Positions 7,205 through 14,205 of a stretch of DNA of 39,015 bases are shown here, in pieces (the stretch's first letter is position 1; each line of letters starts with the position of its first letter). Source of the stretch: a virus. Where the stretch lies: the IMG/VR virus record IMGVR_UViG_3300025889_000030, positions 1 to 39,015 of that record; one strand, written 5' to 3'. Made by a program: the position numbers and the translations under genes. The notes beneath the pieces were generated by a model. It did no database searches. It had not been told where the DNA came from and saw only the letters and a list, made by a program, of their open reading frames with translations.

Positions 7205-7578
7205 TGCAGCTGCTCACCTACGCTGAAATCATACGGCGCTTGGACCCGACCGGCGCTCTTGGCATCACCCGGGCCTGGGTCAAGGCCCGCGTCGGTTATG
7301 TGAAGGTTGGCAAAAAGCACGCAGTCCCCGATGCTGAGGTCACCGCACTCTATGACCGCCTCATGGACGAATGCCGCGCCAACCAACCCCGCCCCGCCTC
7401 GTCTGGCGCGAAGACATCGCCGCCTGGATCATCCGATGGCGCGAGCACAGCCGAAAGCGGGAGCATTCCACCGGCACTGGCGATCGCGAACAAGCTCAAG
7501 AAGCTTTCGCGGCGTGGCAAGCCAGCCGCATCGCAGGACAGCTCCGACAACGTGGTCGTCCTGCCGACACGACTGTAG
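7204..7578 (+). CDS. Excisionase-like small DNA-binding protein overlapping the integrase
   Basis: The 124-aa frame starts at ATG 7204, overlapping the previous stop. The N-terminal ~55 residues (LLTYAEIIRRLDPTGALGIT, then WVKARVGYVKVGKKHAVPDA) look like a winged-helix or MerR-like DNA-binding fold of the kind used by excisionases, with a GYVKVGKKHAVP wing. Position directly before int supports an Xis or directionality role. The C-terminal ~65 residues are Ser/Pro/Ala-rich and are read from the same DNA as the integrase N-terminus (7371-7578, another frame). The functional part probably ends near residue 58. Confidence 0.6.
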   Translation: MQLLTYAEIIRRLDPTGALGITRAWVKARVGYVKVGKKHAVPDAEVTALYDRLMDECRANQPRPASSGAKTSPPGSSDGASTAESGSIPPALAIANKLKKLSRRGKPAASQDSSDNVVVLPTRL

Positions 7579-8411
7579 ACGAGATCCTCGCCGTGTACCT
7601 CGTTGACCGCGAGACCGTCGTCGCCGACCCCGGCCGCCTGGGCTACGCCGCCGCCGCACTGCTCGGCTGGTGGGCTGGCAAGAAGGTCGCCGACGTTCGG
7701 GGCCAGTCCTGCAGGGACTACGCCGCTGCCCGCGCCCGCCAGGGCATCGCTCAGTCCACAATCCGCCGGGAACTCGGAGCCCTTCAAGCCGCCCTTCACC
7801 ACGGGCACCGCGAGGGCCTGCTGAACGTGCCTGTAAGCGTCACCCTGCCGCCGAAGGCACCACCAAAAGAGCGGTGGCTGACCCGCCGCGAAGCCGCCGC
7901 CCTGCTGCGCGCCGCCCGGGCCCAGCCGCACCTCGTCACCTTCATCCGGATCGGCCTCGAGACCGGCCAGCGCAAGACCGCGATCCTGCAACTGCACTGG
8001 CACCCGTCCGACGCCGGCGGCGTAGTCGACCTGAAGGCCGAGCGCATCAACTTCAACCCGCGGGGCCGGGCCCGCAGCAAGAAGCGCCGGCCGATCGTCC
8101 CGATCAGCGCGCCCCTGCACGGTCACTTGTCGCACGTCCGCACCAGGACCGGGGACCGGGTGATCGAGTTCGAGGGGGAGGGCGTCGACAACATCCGGCG
8201 CGCGTTCGCCACCGCCTGCCGCACCGCGAAGCTGCGCGGCGTCACGCCCCACACGCTGCGGCACACCGCGATCACCTGGGCCTGCCAGGACGGCAAGGAC
8301 CCGTGGGCGATCTGCGGGTATTTCGGCGTCACGATGGAGGTGCTCGAAAGCACTTACCTGCACCACCACCCCGACTACCTGTCGGGCATGGTCACAAGGA
8401 GCCGGGCATGA
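7371..8411 (+). CDS. int: Tyrosine-family integrase
   Basis: The 346-aa protein carries out site-specific recombination between attP and the bacterial attB. It has an arm-binding-type N-terminus (LVWREDIAAWIIRWREHSR), a core-binding helical domain (about 66-160) and a catalytic domain with R201 (ETGQR), a Lys in KKRRP (237-241), H294-x2-R297 (HTLRH) and the nucleophile Y329 (STYLHHHP). The usual LGH box reads CGYFG, so the second His position is aromatic. The first 208 nt overlap the excisionase-like frame. attP follows 150-300 bases downstream. The ribosome site is weak, fitting translational coupling to the upstream gene. Confidence 0.9.
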   Translation: MPRQPTPPRLVWREDIAAWIIRWREHSRKREHSTGTGDREQAQEAFAAWQASRIAGQLRQRGRPADTTVDEILAVYLVDRETVVADPGRLGYAAAALLGWWAGKKVADVRGQSCRDYAAARARQGIAQSTIRRELGALQAALHHGHREGLLNVPVSVTLPPKAPPKERWLTRREAAALLRAARAQPHLVTFIRIGLETGQRKTAILQLHWHPSDAGGVVDLKAERINFNPRGRARSKKRRPIVPISAPLHGHLSHVRTRTGDRVIEFEGEGVDNIRRAFATACRTAKLRGVTPHTLRHTAITWACQDGKDPWAICGYFGVTMEVLESTYLHHHPDYLSGMVTRSRA

Positions 8412-8554
8412 TCTCTCAGGACGACATCGACTTGTGCTGCGAAGCCGAAGAGACGGTCGGGCTAGACATGCTGGAGCGGTTTGCAGAGCTGGTCCGGGCG
8501 GGCGTTCCGTCACGGGAAGCGTCACGCGAGACGGGTGAAATTCCCGCTAAGTAG
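8408..8554 (+). CDS. Small hypothetical protein after the integrase (48 aa)
   Basis: The protein starts MISQDDIDLCCEAEETVGLD and is acidic and helical. ATG 8408 overlaps the integrase stop (ATGA), which supports translation. Its 3' end contains the left arm-type repeat of attP (8508-8526), so the coding and attachment functions share DNA. No family is recognised. Confidence 0.55.
   Translation: MISQDDIDLCCEAEETVGLDMLERFAELVRAGVPSREASRETGEIPAK
8508..8526 (+). repeat. Integrase arm-type site pair, left arm of attP
   Basis: Two CGTCACG heptamers (8508-8514, 8520-8526) lie 12 bp apart, joined by GGAAG. The same 19-bp arrangement recurs at 8687-8705 with one change, on the other side of the tRNA-like core. 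Paired repeats on both sides of the core are typical of arm sites bound by the integrase N-domain. Confidence 0.7.
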
Positions 8555-8555
8555 T

Positions 8556-8601
8556 TGGTCGGGGAGAGAGGATTCGAACCTCCGGCCCCTGCCTCCCGAA
8601 G
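8556..8601 (-). other. attP: attP core: copy of the 3' half of a tRNA-Pro(CGG) gene
   Basis: Read on the minus strand from 8601, the sequence gives an anticodon-loop-like CTTCGGGA, stem GGCAG, T-arm GGAGG-TTCGAAT-CCTCT, acceptor CTCCCCG, discriminator A and CCA. The ACCA end with G72 and the TTCGGGA loop fit proline, anticodon CGG. The 5' half is absent: the bases before the loop do not pair with GGCAG, so this is not a functional tRNA. Integration into a host tRNA-Pro gene would rebuild its 3' end, the classic arrangement for tyrosine integrases. Confidence 0.85.
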
Positions 8602-8672
8602 ACCCGGTCCGACCGGCTGTGCATAGGGTTTCTGCCGTTTTTCGGTAGCGTCGACCCCGCTCCAACCCCATC

Positions 8673-8705
8673 CGTGACGGCTATAGCGTCACGTGAAGCG
8701 TCACG
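8673..8705 (+). repeat. Integrase arm-type sites, right arm of attP
   Basis: CGTCACG occurs at 8687-8693 and 8699-8705 with the same 12-bp spacing as the left arm, and one inverted copy (CGTGACG) lies at 8673-8679. The ribosome site of ssb (AAGGAGG) follows immediately, so integrase binding could affect ssb expression. Confidence 0.65.
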
Positions 8706-8720
8706 TCAAAGGAGGCCGCC

Positions 8721-9164
8721 ATGAGCGCCAACCATATGAACCGGGTGACCCTGATCGGTCGCCTGGGCAATGACCCCGAGAGCAAGACTTTCAACAACGG
8801 CGGCAAGGTCGTGAACTTCCGCCTCGCCACGTCCGAGCGGTGGAAGGACAAGAGCTCCGGCGAGATGAAGGAGCGCACCGAGTGGCACTCCGTCGCCATC
8901 TACAACCCGCACCTCTGCGGCATCGTCCTGCAATACGCGGTGAAAGGCTCGCTGATCCTGGTGGAAGGCTCGCTGCGAACCCGGAAGTGGCAGGACTCGA
9001 ACGGCAACGACCGCTACACGACTGAGGTGGTGCTGGCGAACTTCGACGGCACGGTCAAGCTGTTCGACGGCAAGTCCAGCGGCCAGCAGTCCGGCGGCGG
9101 GTCCTCGGATAACGGCGACAGCGACGGCGGGGCCAGCATTGATGACGACGAGATCCCCTTCTGA
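8721..9164 (+). CDS. ssb: Single-stranded DNA-binding protein
   Basis: The 147-aa bacterial-type SSB has an OB-fold at residues 5-112 (NRVTLIGRLGNDPE; VVNFRLATSERW; TEWHSVAIY; LILVEGSLRTRKWQD), a Gly/Ser-rich linker and the acidic tip DDDEIPF that binds host replication and repair proteins. AAGGAGG stands before the ATG. It protects single strands during replication and works with the exonuclease and Rad52-type annealase. It is the first gene after attP; in a prophage it would be separated from the integrase gene and lie at the opposite end. Confidence 0.95.
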   Translation: MSANHMNRVTLIGRLGNDPESKTFNNGGKVVNFRLATSERWKDKSSGEMKERTEWHSVAIYNPHLCGIVLQYAVKGSLILVEGSLRTRKWQDSNGNDRYTTEVVLANFDGTVKLFDGKSSGQQSGGGSSDNGDSDGGASIDDDEIPF

Positions 9165-9352
9165 GTGAGCGGGGGCATTGCTGCGTCTGCCGCGGCCTAG
9201 TCGACTACCACCAGCACACCTTCGTGGTCGACGCCATTGGCCGGGACGCGCACCTGGCTTGCTATGAGCAGCAACAGGGCTTCCCGCCAATCCCCGCAAC
9301 TCTGTCGGTCGCCGCCGGCGTCCTGCCGGAACTCGATTTCGACGCCCTGTAA
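9161..9352 (+). CDS. Small zinc-finger-like protein with a probable CTG start (63 aa)
   Basis: After the ssb stop a frame reads HCCVCRGLVDYHQHTFVVDA and then DAHLACYEQQQGF. Its C-x2-C and H-x2-C pairs are spaced like the small zinc-ribbon proteins common in phages. The only start in this frame before the motif is CTG 9161-9163, which overlaps the ssb TGA in the same way as the ATGA junctions elsewhere in this genome; the frame is closed further upstream at 9143. It ends with TAA at 9350-9352. The start is uncertain, the motif is clear. Confidence 0.55.
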   Translation: MSERGHCCVCRGLVDYHQHTFVVDAIGRDAHLACYEQQQGFPPIPATLSVAAGVLPELDFDAL

Positions 9353-9395
9353 ATCGCTGTAGGAGCCCCCAGGACGGCCGCGATGCCCCTGAGGG

Positions 9396-9608
9396 CTACC
9401 TGCGTTCCTCAAAAAGGCACAAAGCCTCCCAGCGGGCGTTGTGTTCGAGGATCGCGTCGACCGTCTCAGCGGTGTCGGACCGGGAGAAGGTCAGCGGCTT
9501 GAAAGCGAGGCAAGCGACGTCAGTCCCGCTGGTAGCGGTCGCGCAACTCGTCACGCCGCTGAAGGTCATTGCAGACAGCGTCAGCAGCCCGATCAGCCTT
9601 GGCAACAT
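9396..9608 (-). CDS. Rz1-like outer-membrane spanin lipoprotein
   Basis: The 70-aa protein has a signal peptide (MLPRLIGLLTLSAMTFSG) and a lipobox VTSC with Cys22 as the lipidation site. The mature part is short (ACLAFKPLTFSRSDTAETV). It starts at 9608 with AGAGGA 6 nt upstream and overlaps the 3' end of the Rz-like gene out of frame (9520-9608), the standard Rz/Rz1 arrangement. Role: disruption of the outer membrane in the last lysis step together with Rz. The C-terminal HNARWEALC occurs in several alphaproteobacterial phage small lipoproteins, as far as I recall. Confidence 0.65.
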   Translation of the reverse strand: MLPRLIGLLTLSAMTFSGVTSCATATSGTDVACLAFKPLTFSRSDTAETVDAILEHNARWEALCLFEERR

Positions 9609-9744
9609 CGTCCATCCTCTTCCTGAGATCGTCGGCCCGCTGGCTGGCTTTGCCAGCTTGCAGCAGCTGCCGGTCCCGCAGATACGCGAAGAGGGCGGCC
9701 AGAAACTGAACCGCCCCCTTTGCGATCAAAGCGAGGATGTTCAT
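9520..9744 (-). CDS. Rz-like inner-membrane spanin
   Basis: The 74-aa protein has one N-terminal membrane segment (ILALIAKGAVQFLAALFAYL) followed by a charged helical, coiled-coil periplasmic part (ASQRADDLRKRMDDVAKADR). ATG 9744 overlaps the holin stop (ATGA). The topology, size, overlap with a lipoprotein gene and position after holin identify the i-spanin role; sequence identity to known Rz is not claimed. Confidence 0.7.
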   Translation of the reverse strand: MNILALIAKGAVQFLAALFAYLRDRQLLQAGKASQRADDLRKRMDDVAKADRAADAVCNDLQRRDELRDRYQRD

Positions 9745-9917
9745 TCGGAGCCGCGTTCGCCAAGAAACATGGCGACGACGCCGGCGACGCCTGCAACCGC
9801 AGCGGCGACCGAAAGCCACTGGTCTTCGCTAAGACCAGCGACACCAAGGGAGGCCAGGAGTGCCGCGACACCAGCGTAGGTCGACGGCTCCTTCAGGCGA
9901 GCAACGATCTTGTTCAT
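9741..9917 (-). CDS. Holin-like membrane protein (58 aa)
   Basis: The product begins MNKIVARLKEPSTYAGVAAL and has two hydrophobic stretches (TYAGVAALLASLGVAGL and WLSVAAAVAGVAGVVAMFL) with a charged C-terminus. This is the pattern of small two-helix holins in proteobacterial prophages. The start at 9917 has AAAGG upstream and overlaps the endolysin stop. Role: timed holes in the inner membrane that release the endolysin. Confidence 0.75.
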   Translation of the reverse strand: MNKIVARLKEPSTYAGVAALLASLGVAGLSEDQWLSVAAAVAGVAGVVAMFLGERGSE

Positions 9918-10318
9918 CGGGAGACCTTTCCGTGGAACAGGAGCGGCTCTCGGCCGTGGTCGAGGCGCCGGTCCAGGTGGAGGAATGTCGGGTAGACCCC
10001 AACTGTCCAGCCCCAGTTCAGGGCCAGGACCGCCAGCTTGCGGGCGTACATCGCGTCGGGCACCGCGATGTCGATGGCGCACGTTCCCAGGCTGACGGGG
10101 TTGATGGTCAGGTGGAAGCTGCCGGGGGCGCCGCCGACCTTCTCGTTGTGCGCCGGCGACCGCGCGCAACTGTTTATGTTTATGGGTTCATCGAACGCCA
10201 CGCGCAATCGCAGCAGGCTGTCGAGGAAACCCGGCGCGAAGGTCGACGCCTCTTCGTCGGGGCTGTTCAGTTCGGTAGCTGAAAACAAGACCCGGCCAGT
10301 AGACGGATGCAAAAGCAC
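9914..10318 (-). CDS. Endolysin, M15-type peptidase
   Basis: The 134-aa protein resembles the peptidase M15 (D-Ala-D-Ala carboxypeptidase-like) endolysins. The Zn ligands are likely H69 (GSFHL), D83 (CAIDIA) and H114 (FLHLD), after the CARSPAHNEKVGGAPGS entry loop. It cuts cell-wall peptide bridges. The start is a GTG at 10318 with AAGGAG 7 nt upstream. There is no signal peptide, so export needs the holin encoded directly downstream. Confidence 0.85.
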   Translation of the reverse strand: MLLHPSTGRVLFSATELNSPDEEASTFAPGFLDSLLRLRVAFDEPININSCARSPAHNEKVGGAPGSFHLTINPVSLGTCAIDIAVPDAMYARKLAVLALNWGWTVGVYPTFLHLDRRLDHGREPLLFHGKVSR

Positions 10319-10329
10319 GTCCGGACTCC

Positions 10330-10776
10330 TTACTCTATGACGCGGAAAGAGACGCTGGGCTGCGGGACGATGAAAGAGATGTGCGGGCAGGAATGGACAA
10401 AGCCGACGTGCAGGGCATAGAGCCCAGGCGCAAACAAGTTAGCTGTTTCGTATTCGATATCAACATAAGGATATTCGGCCGGGCCTTCGGGCCATGCAAG
10501 GTCTGGAACATCGACCAGCATTCCCTCGGCAGAAGTGGTGTAGCGCGTAGGAGTCACGGGACAGTCGTACCGGATCTTCTTGCGCCACACCCGCACCAGG
10601 AGATTCTCGCCCCGTGGGACCGGTGTGTTCAGCGCGGCCGCCTTCTCGATCGACACCAAAACGCGCAGGTCCGTCCACATGTACCGATAAAGCGCCTGGC
10701 CGGCGGACGAAGACAGCGCGCCGATGACGATCAGCAGCAGGGCCCAGCGCGGTGTAATGAGCCGGAGCTTTTGCAT
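10330..10776 (-). CDS. Membrane-anchored hypothetical protein in the lysis cassette (148 aa)
   Basis: One N-terminal membrane segment (ALLLIVIGALSSSAGQALY) is followed by a beta-rich soluble domain with Cys residues (IRYDCPVTPTRYTTSAEGML; HSCPHISFIVP). The ATG at 10776 overlaps the stop of the preceding gene (TGATG), and GGGAAG lies upstream. I do not recognise the family. Its place before the endolysin suggests a lysis or superinfection-exclusion role, which is inference. Confidence 0.65.
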   Translation of the reverse strand: MQKLRLITPRWALLLIVIGALSSSAGQALYRYMWTDLRVLVSIEKAAALNTPVPRGENLLVRVWRKKIRYDCPVTPTRYTTSAEGMLVDVPDLAWPEGPAEYPYVDIEYETANLFAPGLYALHVGFVHSCPHISFIVPQPSVSFRVIE

Positions 10777-11045
10777 CACTTGCTTCCCAGCGCTTTGACA
10801 AACGCCTCGAAGCCAGTCACCACCCAGCCGCCAAGCGTTGTCGCGACACCGCCCAGCAGCAGCAGGACCAGCGCGCCCGACGCCTTGTCGCAGCGGTTGC
10901 GCTGCCGGTTTACCCACCCCAGGTCGTCGCGCGCACGGCTCATGCTTTCGACGCTGTTCACGTCGATCCCAAGCACCCGGAACTGCTCAAGCACCTCGGC
11001 CTGCACTTCCCGGCGGACCTGCTCAAGATCGACCGGGTCGTTCAC
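10776..11045 (-). CDS. Small membrane protein with coiled coil, after the tailspike (89 aa)
   Basis: From a GTG at 11045 the product reads MNDPVDLEQVRREVQAEVLE (helical), a basic stretch (NRQRNRCDKA) and one membrane segment (GALVLLLLGGVATTLGGWVV). GAGG lies 7 nt upstream, and the GTG overlaps the tailspike TGA (GTGA). Proteins of this shape are common between tail and lysis genes in podoviruses. It could be a holin partner or antiholin; the function is not known. Confidence 0.65.
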   Translation of the reverse strand: MNDPVDLEQVRREVQAEVLEQFRVLGIDVNSVESMSRARDDLGWVNRQRNRCDKASGALVLLLLGGVATTLGGWVVTGFEAFVKALGSK

Positions 11046-14000
11046 CGGATGACCTCGACGTCGATGAAGCACGCGCCGCGGTTGGCGCCGGCGATCACCG
11101 TCACAGTCCCGCCCGTGTTGTTTGTGATCATCGGTTCGAAGTAGTCGCCGGGCGACACGGGGATGATCCCACTTTGCACCTGTAGCGCGCCGGAGCTTCC
11201 GCCCGTGGGAAAGAAGCTCGAGCGCGGCGAGCCCGCCCACGTCGTTGAGCCGTTCTTCATCAGCGCGAAGTCCACGATGCCGCCGCCGCTGGCGACCTGC
11301 AGGGCCACGTTCACCGTGATCCGCACCCGGCTGATCCCGCGTCCCGACGGGATCGTGATCCGCCCGCCGGCGTGGTAGCTGTCGTCGTCGTAATCTTCGG
11401 TCGCCGCCGACCACAGGCCCGCGCAGCTGCCGCTGCTACTGGACGAGAATGCCGCCGTGGCGCCCGCCGGGGCCACCGCCCGCGCACCGCGCCCGGCCGC
11501 GTCCATATAGACCGTCGTGCTGGACCCGATGCTGGCCCAGGTGGCGACGTTCGAGTAGCTGTTCCCCTGCACCTTCACGCGGCTGGACGCACCCGACACC
11601 GTGACGCCGGTCGCGGACCCGGCGCCGGCGGCTTCGATCAGGTTGCCCGTGATTGTGCCCGGCCCGGACGAGTTGGCCGACCAGATCGACGTGTCCTTGA
11701 TGGTTCGCAGCACGTTGTTGCTGACGGTGAAGTTCGTCGTCGCGTCGAGGACAATGCCGTTCACCGACGACGCGGACGGGTAGGCGCTTTCGATCTTGTT
11801 GCCGCTCACGACGACGTCGCGGCACGAGGCGAGATTGATAAGGTTGCCGGCGAGGTTCTGAAGCGCGGCTGTCGCGCACCCGTGGTAGAAGTCGTTGCCG
11901 ATGATGTTCACGGCCGTCATGTTCGTGACGGAGATGATGTCGGACCCGCCGTTCAGGTGCATCTGGCTGATAAAGCACGCGCCGGCTAAGGTCGCGCCGC
12001 TCCGGTCAACTCGGATCGGATGGCGGCACTCCCAGATTTCGCCCTTCGATCCGTAGATGCCCTCGACCGCGCCGGTGGCGTGCAGGCCGTAGTAGCAGCT
12101 TTGGATCGACAGCTGGTTCCAGATCATCTGGAACTGAGCCGTGCCGGTCGTCGCGATCCAGCGGATGCCGGTGATCCCCGCGATAGCGCCGCCGCCGGCA
12201 GCGGTCGGGCCCCAGATCGTCACGTTGTCCAGGTTGACGAACCCGACCTCGTTAAGCTCGATGAAGGTGTTGAAGGTCGCCGACGAATGCGCGTTCGTGC
12301 CGCGCAGCCACAAGTCGCGGAACAGGTGGCGGCCTTCGTTGTAGCCGCTGTGCTCGACGGCAATGGCGCGGCCGCCCTGGCTGCCGGTCTTCTCGATTGC
12401 CATGCCGACGACAGCGAGCGCGTAGCCGTCGGCTTCCCCGCCGCTTAGTTGCAGCACCAGACCGTCGCCGGCGTGGTTAGCCTGCAACGTCGTCAGGTTG
12501 ACGCCGTCGCCACGCACCATCAGGAACTTCCGGGCGATCGTCAGCGCGCCCGTGAGCCGGTAAATGCCGGCTGGGAAATAGAGCACCGCCCGCGTCGCTG
12601 GCAGGGCCGCAATCGCCGAGTTGATCGCCGACGTGTCATCGGTCGCACCGTCGCCGGTCGCGCCGTAGTCCTTGACGTTGATCCATTCCAGCGTGGTCCC
12701 GCCGGTCCCCGCCGCGTTAGACGACGCCGCGCTGATCCGCCCATAGGCGTCAACCGTCACAGTCGCCCGGGCATAGGTGCCTGGAGCCACGCCGGTCATC
12801 GCCAGCGCCAGCGCGCGGTCGGCGGACAGGTCGCCGCCGCCCGTCAGCCCGGCGCCCGCCGTAATCTGCCGGGTCGGGGGGACCGGCGCGTCGCCGTTGG
12901 CCGCCGCCGTCAGCCGGCCCTGCGCGTCCACCGTGAAAGAGCCATAGGTGTAGGAGCCCGCCGCGACCGCCGTGTTCGCCAGGGCAAAAGAACGGTCCGC
13001 CGTTAGGTCGCCGCCGCCGGTCAAGCCGGTGCCAGCCGTGAGCACGCGGCTGGTCGGCACGTCGGCGCCCGCCGGGTTGCTAGCGGCGGCCGTCACCCGG
13101 CCGAAGCTGTCCACGGTGAAGCTTGGGTTCGTGTAAGCGCCGGGCGTGACGCCGCTCGCCGCCATGCCGAGGGTCCGGTCGGCAGACAGGTCGCCGCCGC
13201 CTGTTAGCGGCGCGGTCGTGGCGATCGCCCTGGTCTCGATCACCGGGGCCGAGGGGTTCGCCGCGATGCTGGTGACGATGCCTTTCGAGTTTACCGTGAT
13301 CGTGGCGTTCTGGTAGGTGCCGGCCGACACGCCGCTGTTCGCCAGCGAGAGGGTCAGGTCGTTGTTCAGCGTGCCGCCGCCGGACAACGGAGACTGCGTC
13401 GTGATCGCCCGGGTAACAGGGACGCCACCGGAGCTCGCGCCCGTCGAAACCGCGATTGTGCGGCCGTAGCCGTCGACCGTCACCGTCGCGTTCGAGTAGG
13501 TGCCGGGAGTCACAGCCACCGTCGCCAGCGACAGTTCCCGGTCGGCGGACAGGTCGCCGCCGCCGGTAAGCCCGGTTCCGGCGTTTACCCGGCGGGTCGT
13601 CGGCACTCGGGTCGGGTCGGTCACCACGGTCACGCCGTCCGGCGCTTCGGCCATTGCCACGTTGCCGTCGTCATCGAACCCGATCAGCTTGCCCGCGCGT
13701 TCGGCCGCGGTGCCCGGCAGGAACAGCGACGGGGTCGAGGTGTCGTGGTCGGGCACGCGGACCGCCCGCTCCGCCCGCTCGTTGATCTCCTGCGCGATCG
13801 CCGTCAGCCGGTCCAGGTCGCGGTTCAGGATCTCGATGGACAGGGCCGAGCCGGTCGGGAAGTCGCTCTCGCGGGAGATGGCCGTCGAGCGGATCAGCGC
13901 GACCGTCACGTTGGTCACGCCGGCGGTCATCGCGACCGAGCCGCCCAGGTAGCCGACGTCGTCCGCTTCGATGGCGTTGATGTCGTAGTCGTCGCCGCGG

Positions 14001-14140
14001 ACCTGTAAGGCGCCGTCGACATAAACGTCGATGTCGTCCAGAGCGAAGAAGGGCCAGGGGATCTCGAAGGACGACGTCGAGACGCCCCCTACGCTGTAGA
14101 CCCGCTGGATGTCGGCTTCAGTGACCTTGAGAGTGGGCAT
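11042..14140 (-). CDS. Tailspike: T7-fibre-like N-terminus, five beta repeats, pectate-lyase-type helix
   Basis: The 1032-aa protein is organised in three parts. Residues 1-150 resemble the T7 gp17 N-terminal attachment domain (VTEADIQRVYSVGGVSTSSF; then EILNRDLDRLTAIAQEINER). Residues 179-480 are five ~60-residue repeats with the core GLTGGGDLSADR and a GTY...VDxxGR motif. From about 485 (WINVKDYGATGDGATDDTSA) a right-handed beta-helix of the pectate-lyase superfamily begins, as in polysaccharide-degrading tailspikes. The C-terminal ~130 residues form a beta-rich tip. Role: host-surface binding and probably cleavage of capsule or O-antigen. GGAGG precedes the ATG, and a GTGCATTGA motif lies 49 nt upstream. 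Confidence 0.85.
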   Translation of the reverse strand: MPTLKVTEADIQRVYSVGGVSTSSFEIPWPFFALDDIDVYVDGALQVRGDDYDINAIEADDVGYLGGSVAMTAGVTNVTVALIRSTAISRESDFPTGSALSIEILNRDLDRLTAIAQEINERAERAVRVPDHDTSTPSLFLPGTAAERAGKLIGFDDDGNVAMAEAPDGVTVVTDPTRVPTTRRVNAGTGLTGGGDLSADRELSLATVAVTPGTYSNATVTVDGYGRTIAVSTGASSGGVPVTRAITTQSPLSGGGTLNNDLTLSLANSGVSAGTYQNATITVNSKGIVTSIAANPSAPVIETRAIATTAPLTGGGDLSADRTLGMAASGVTPGAYTNPSFTVDSFGRVTAAASNPAGADVPTSRVLTAGTGLTGGGDLTADRSFALANTAVAAGSYTYGSFTVDAQGRLTAAANGDAPVPPTRQITAGAGLTGGGDLSADRALALAMTGVAPGTYARATVTVDAYGRISAASSNAAGTGGTTLEWINVKDYGATGDGATDDTSAINSAIAALPATRAVLYFPAGIYRLTGALTIARKFLMVRGDGVNLTTLQANHAGDGLVLQLSGGEADGYALAVVGMAIEKTGSQGGRAIAVEHSGYNEGRHLFRDLWLRGTNAHSSATFNTFIELNEVGFVNLDNVTIWGPTAAGGGAIAGITGIRWIATTGTAQFQMIWNQLSIQSCYYGLHATGAVEGIYGSKGEIWECRHPIRVDRSGATLAGACFISQMHLNGGSDIISVTNMTAVNIIGNDFYHGCATAALQNLAGNLINLASCRDVVVSGNKIESAYPSASSVNGIVLDATTNFTVSNNVLRTIKDTSIWSANSSGPGTITGNLIEAAGAGSATGVTVSGASSRVKVQGNSYSNVATWASIGSSTTVYMDAAGRGARAVAPAGATAAFSSSSSGSCAGLWSAATEDYDDDSYHAGGRITIPSGRGISRVRITVNVALQVASGGGIVDFALMKNGSTTWAGSPRSSFFPTGGSSGALQVQSGIIPVSPGDYFEPMITNNTGGTVTVIAGANRGACFIDVEVIR
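12701..13606 (-). repeat. Five tandem ~180-bp coding repeats in the tailspike
   Basis: These bases encode tailspike residues ~179-480. The unit pattern is R-x-I/L-T-x2-GLTGGGDLSADR, a short helix-like LALA stretch, then GTYxNATxTVDxxGRxTA. Units begin near residues 179, 240, 300, 361 and 421; unit 2 is the most diverged (SGGGTLNND). They are probably a trimeric beta stalk spacer. Such repeats can recombine and change length. Confidence 0.8.
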
Positions 14141-14184
14141 CGGGGCCTCCGGCTGGAACGCCCCAATGCTCTACTTTCGCGTTA

Positions 14185-14199
14185 TCGCCTCAATGCACT
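14185..14199 (-). promoter_or_regulatory. Late-region motif A (GTGCATTGAGGCGA)
   Basis: On the minus strand this reads AGTGCATTGAGGCGA. It ends 49 nt before the tailspike ATG, in the 65-bp gap after the gp16-like gene. It is one of six copies, all on the late coding strand and upstream of gene starts, and shares 15 bases with motif C. It is probably a phage-specific promoter or activator site. Confidence 0.6.
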
Positions 14200-14205
14200 G
14201 GCGAA

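Noticed and set aside
8556-8601. Functional tRNA gene
   Set aside because: Only the 3' half from the anticodon loop is present. The upstream bases do not form the anticodon stem, D-arm or acceptor 5' strand, so it is an attP core.
12701-13606. Repeats as a CRISPR or mobile-element array
   Set aside because: They are in frame, encode regular ~60-residue protein units and belong to the tailspike stalk.
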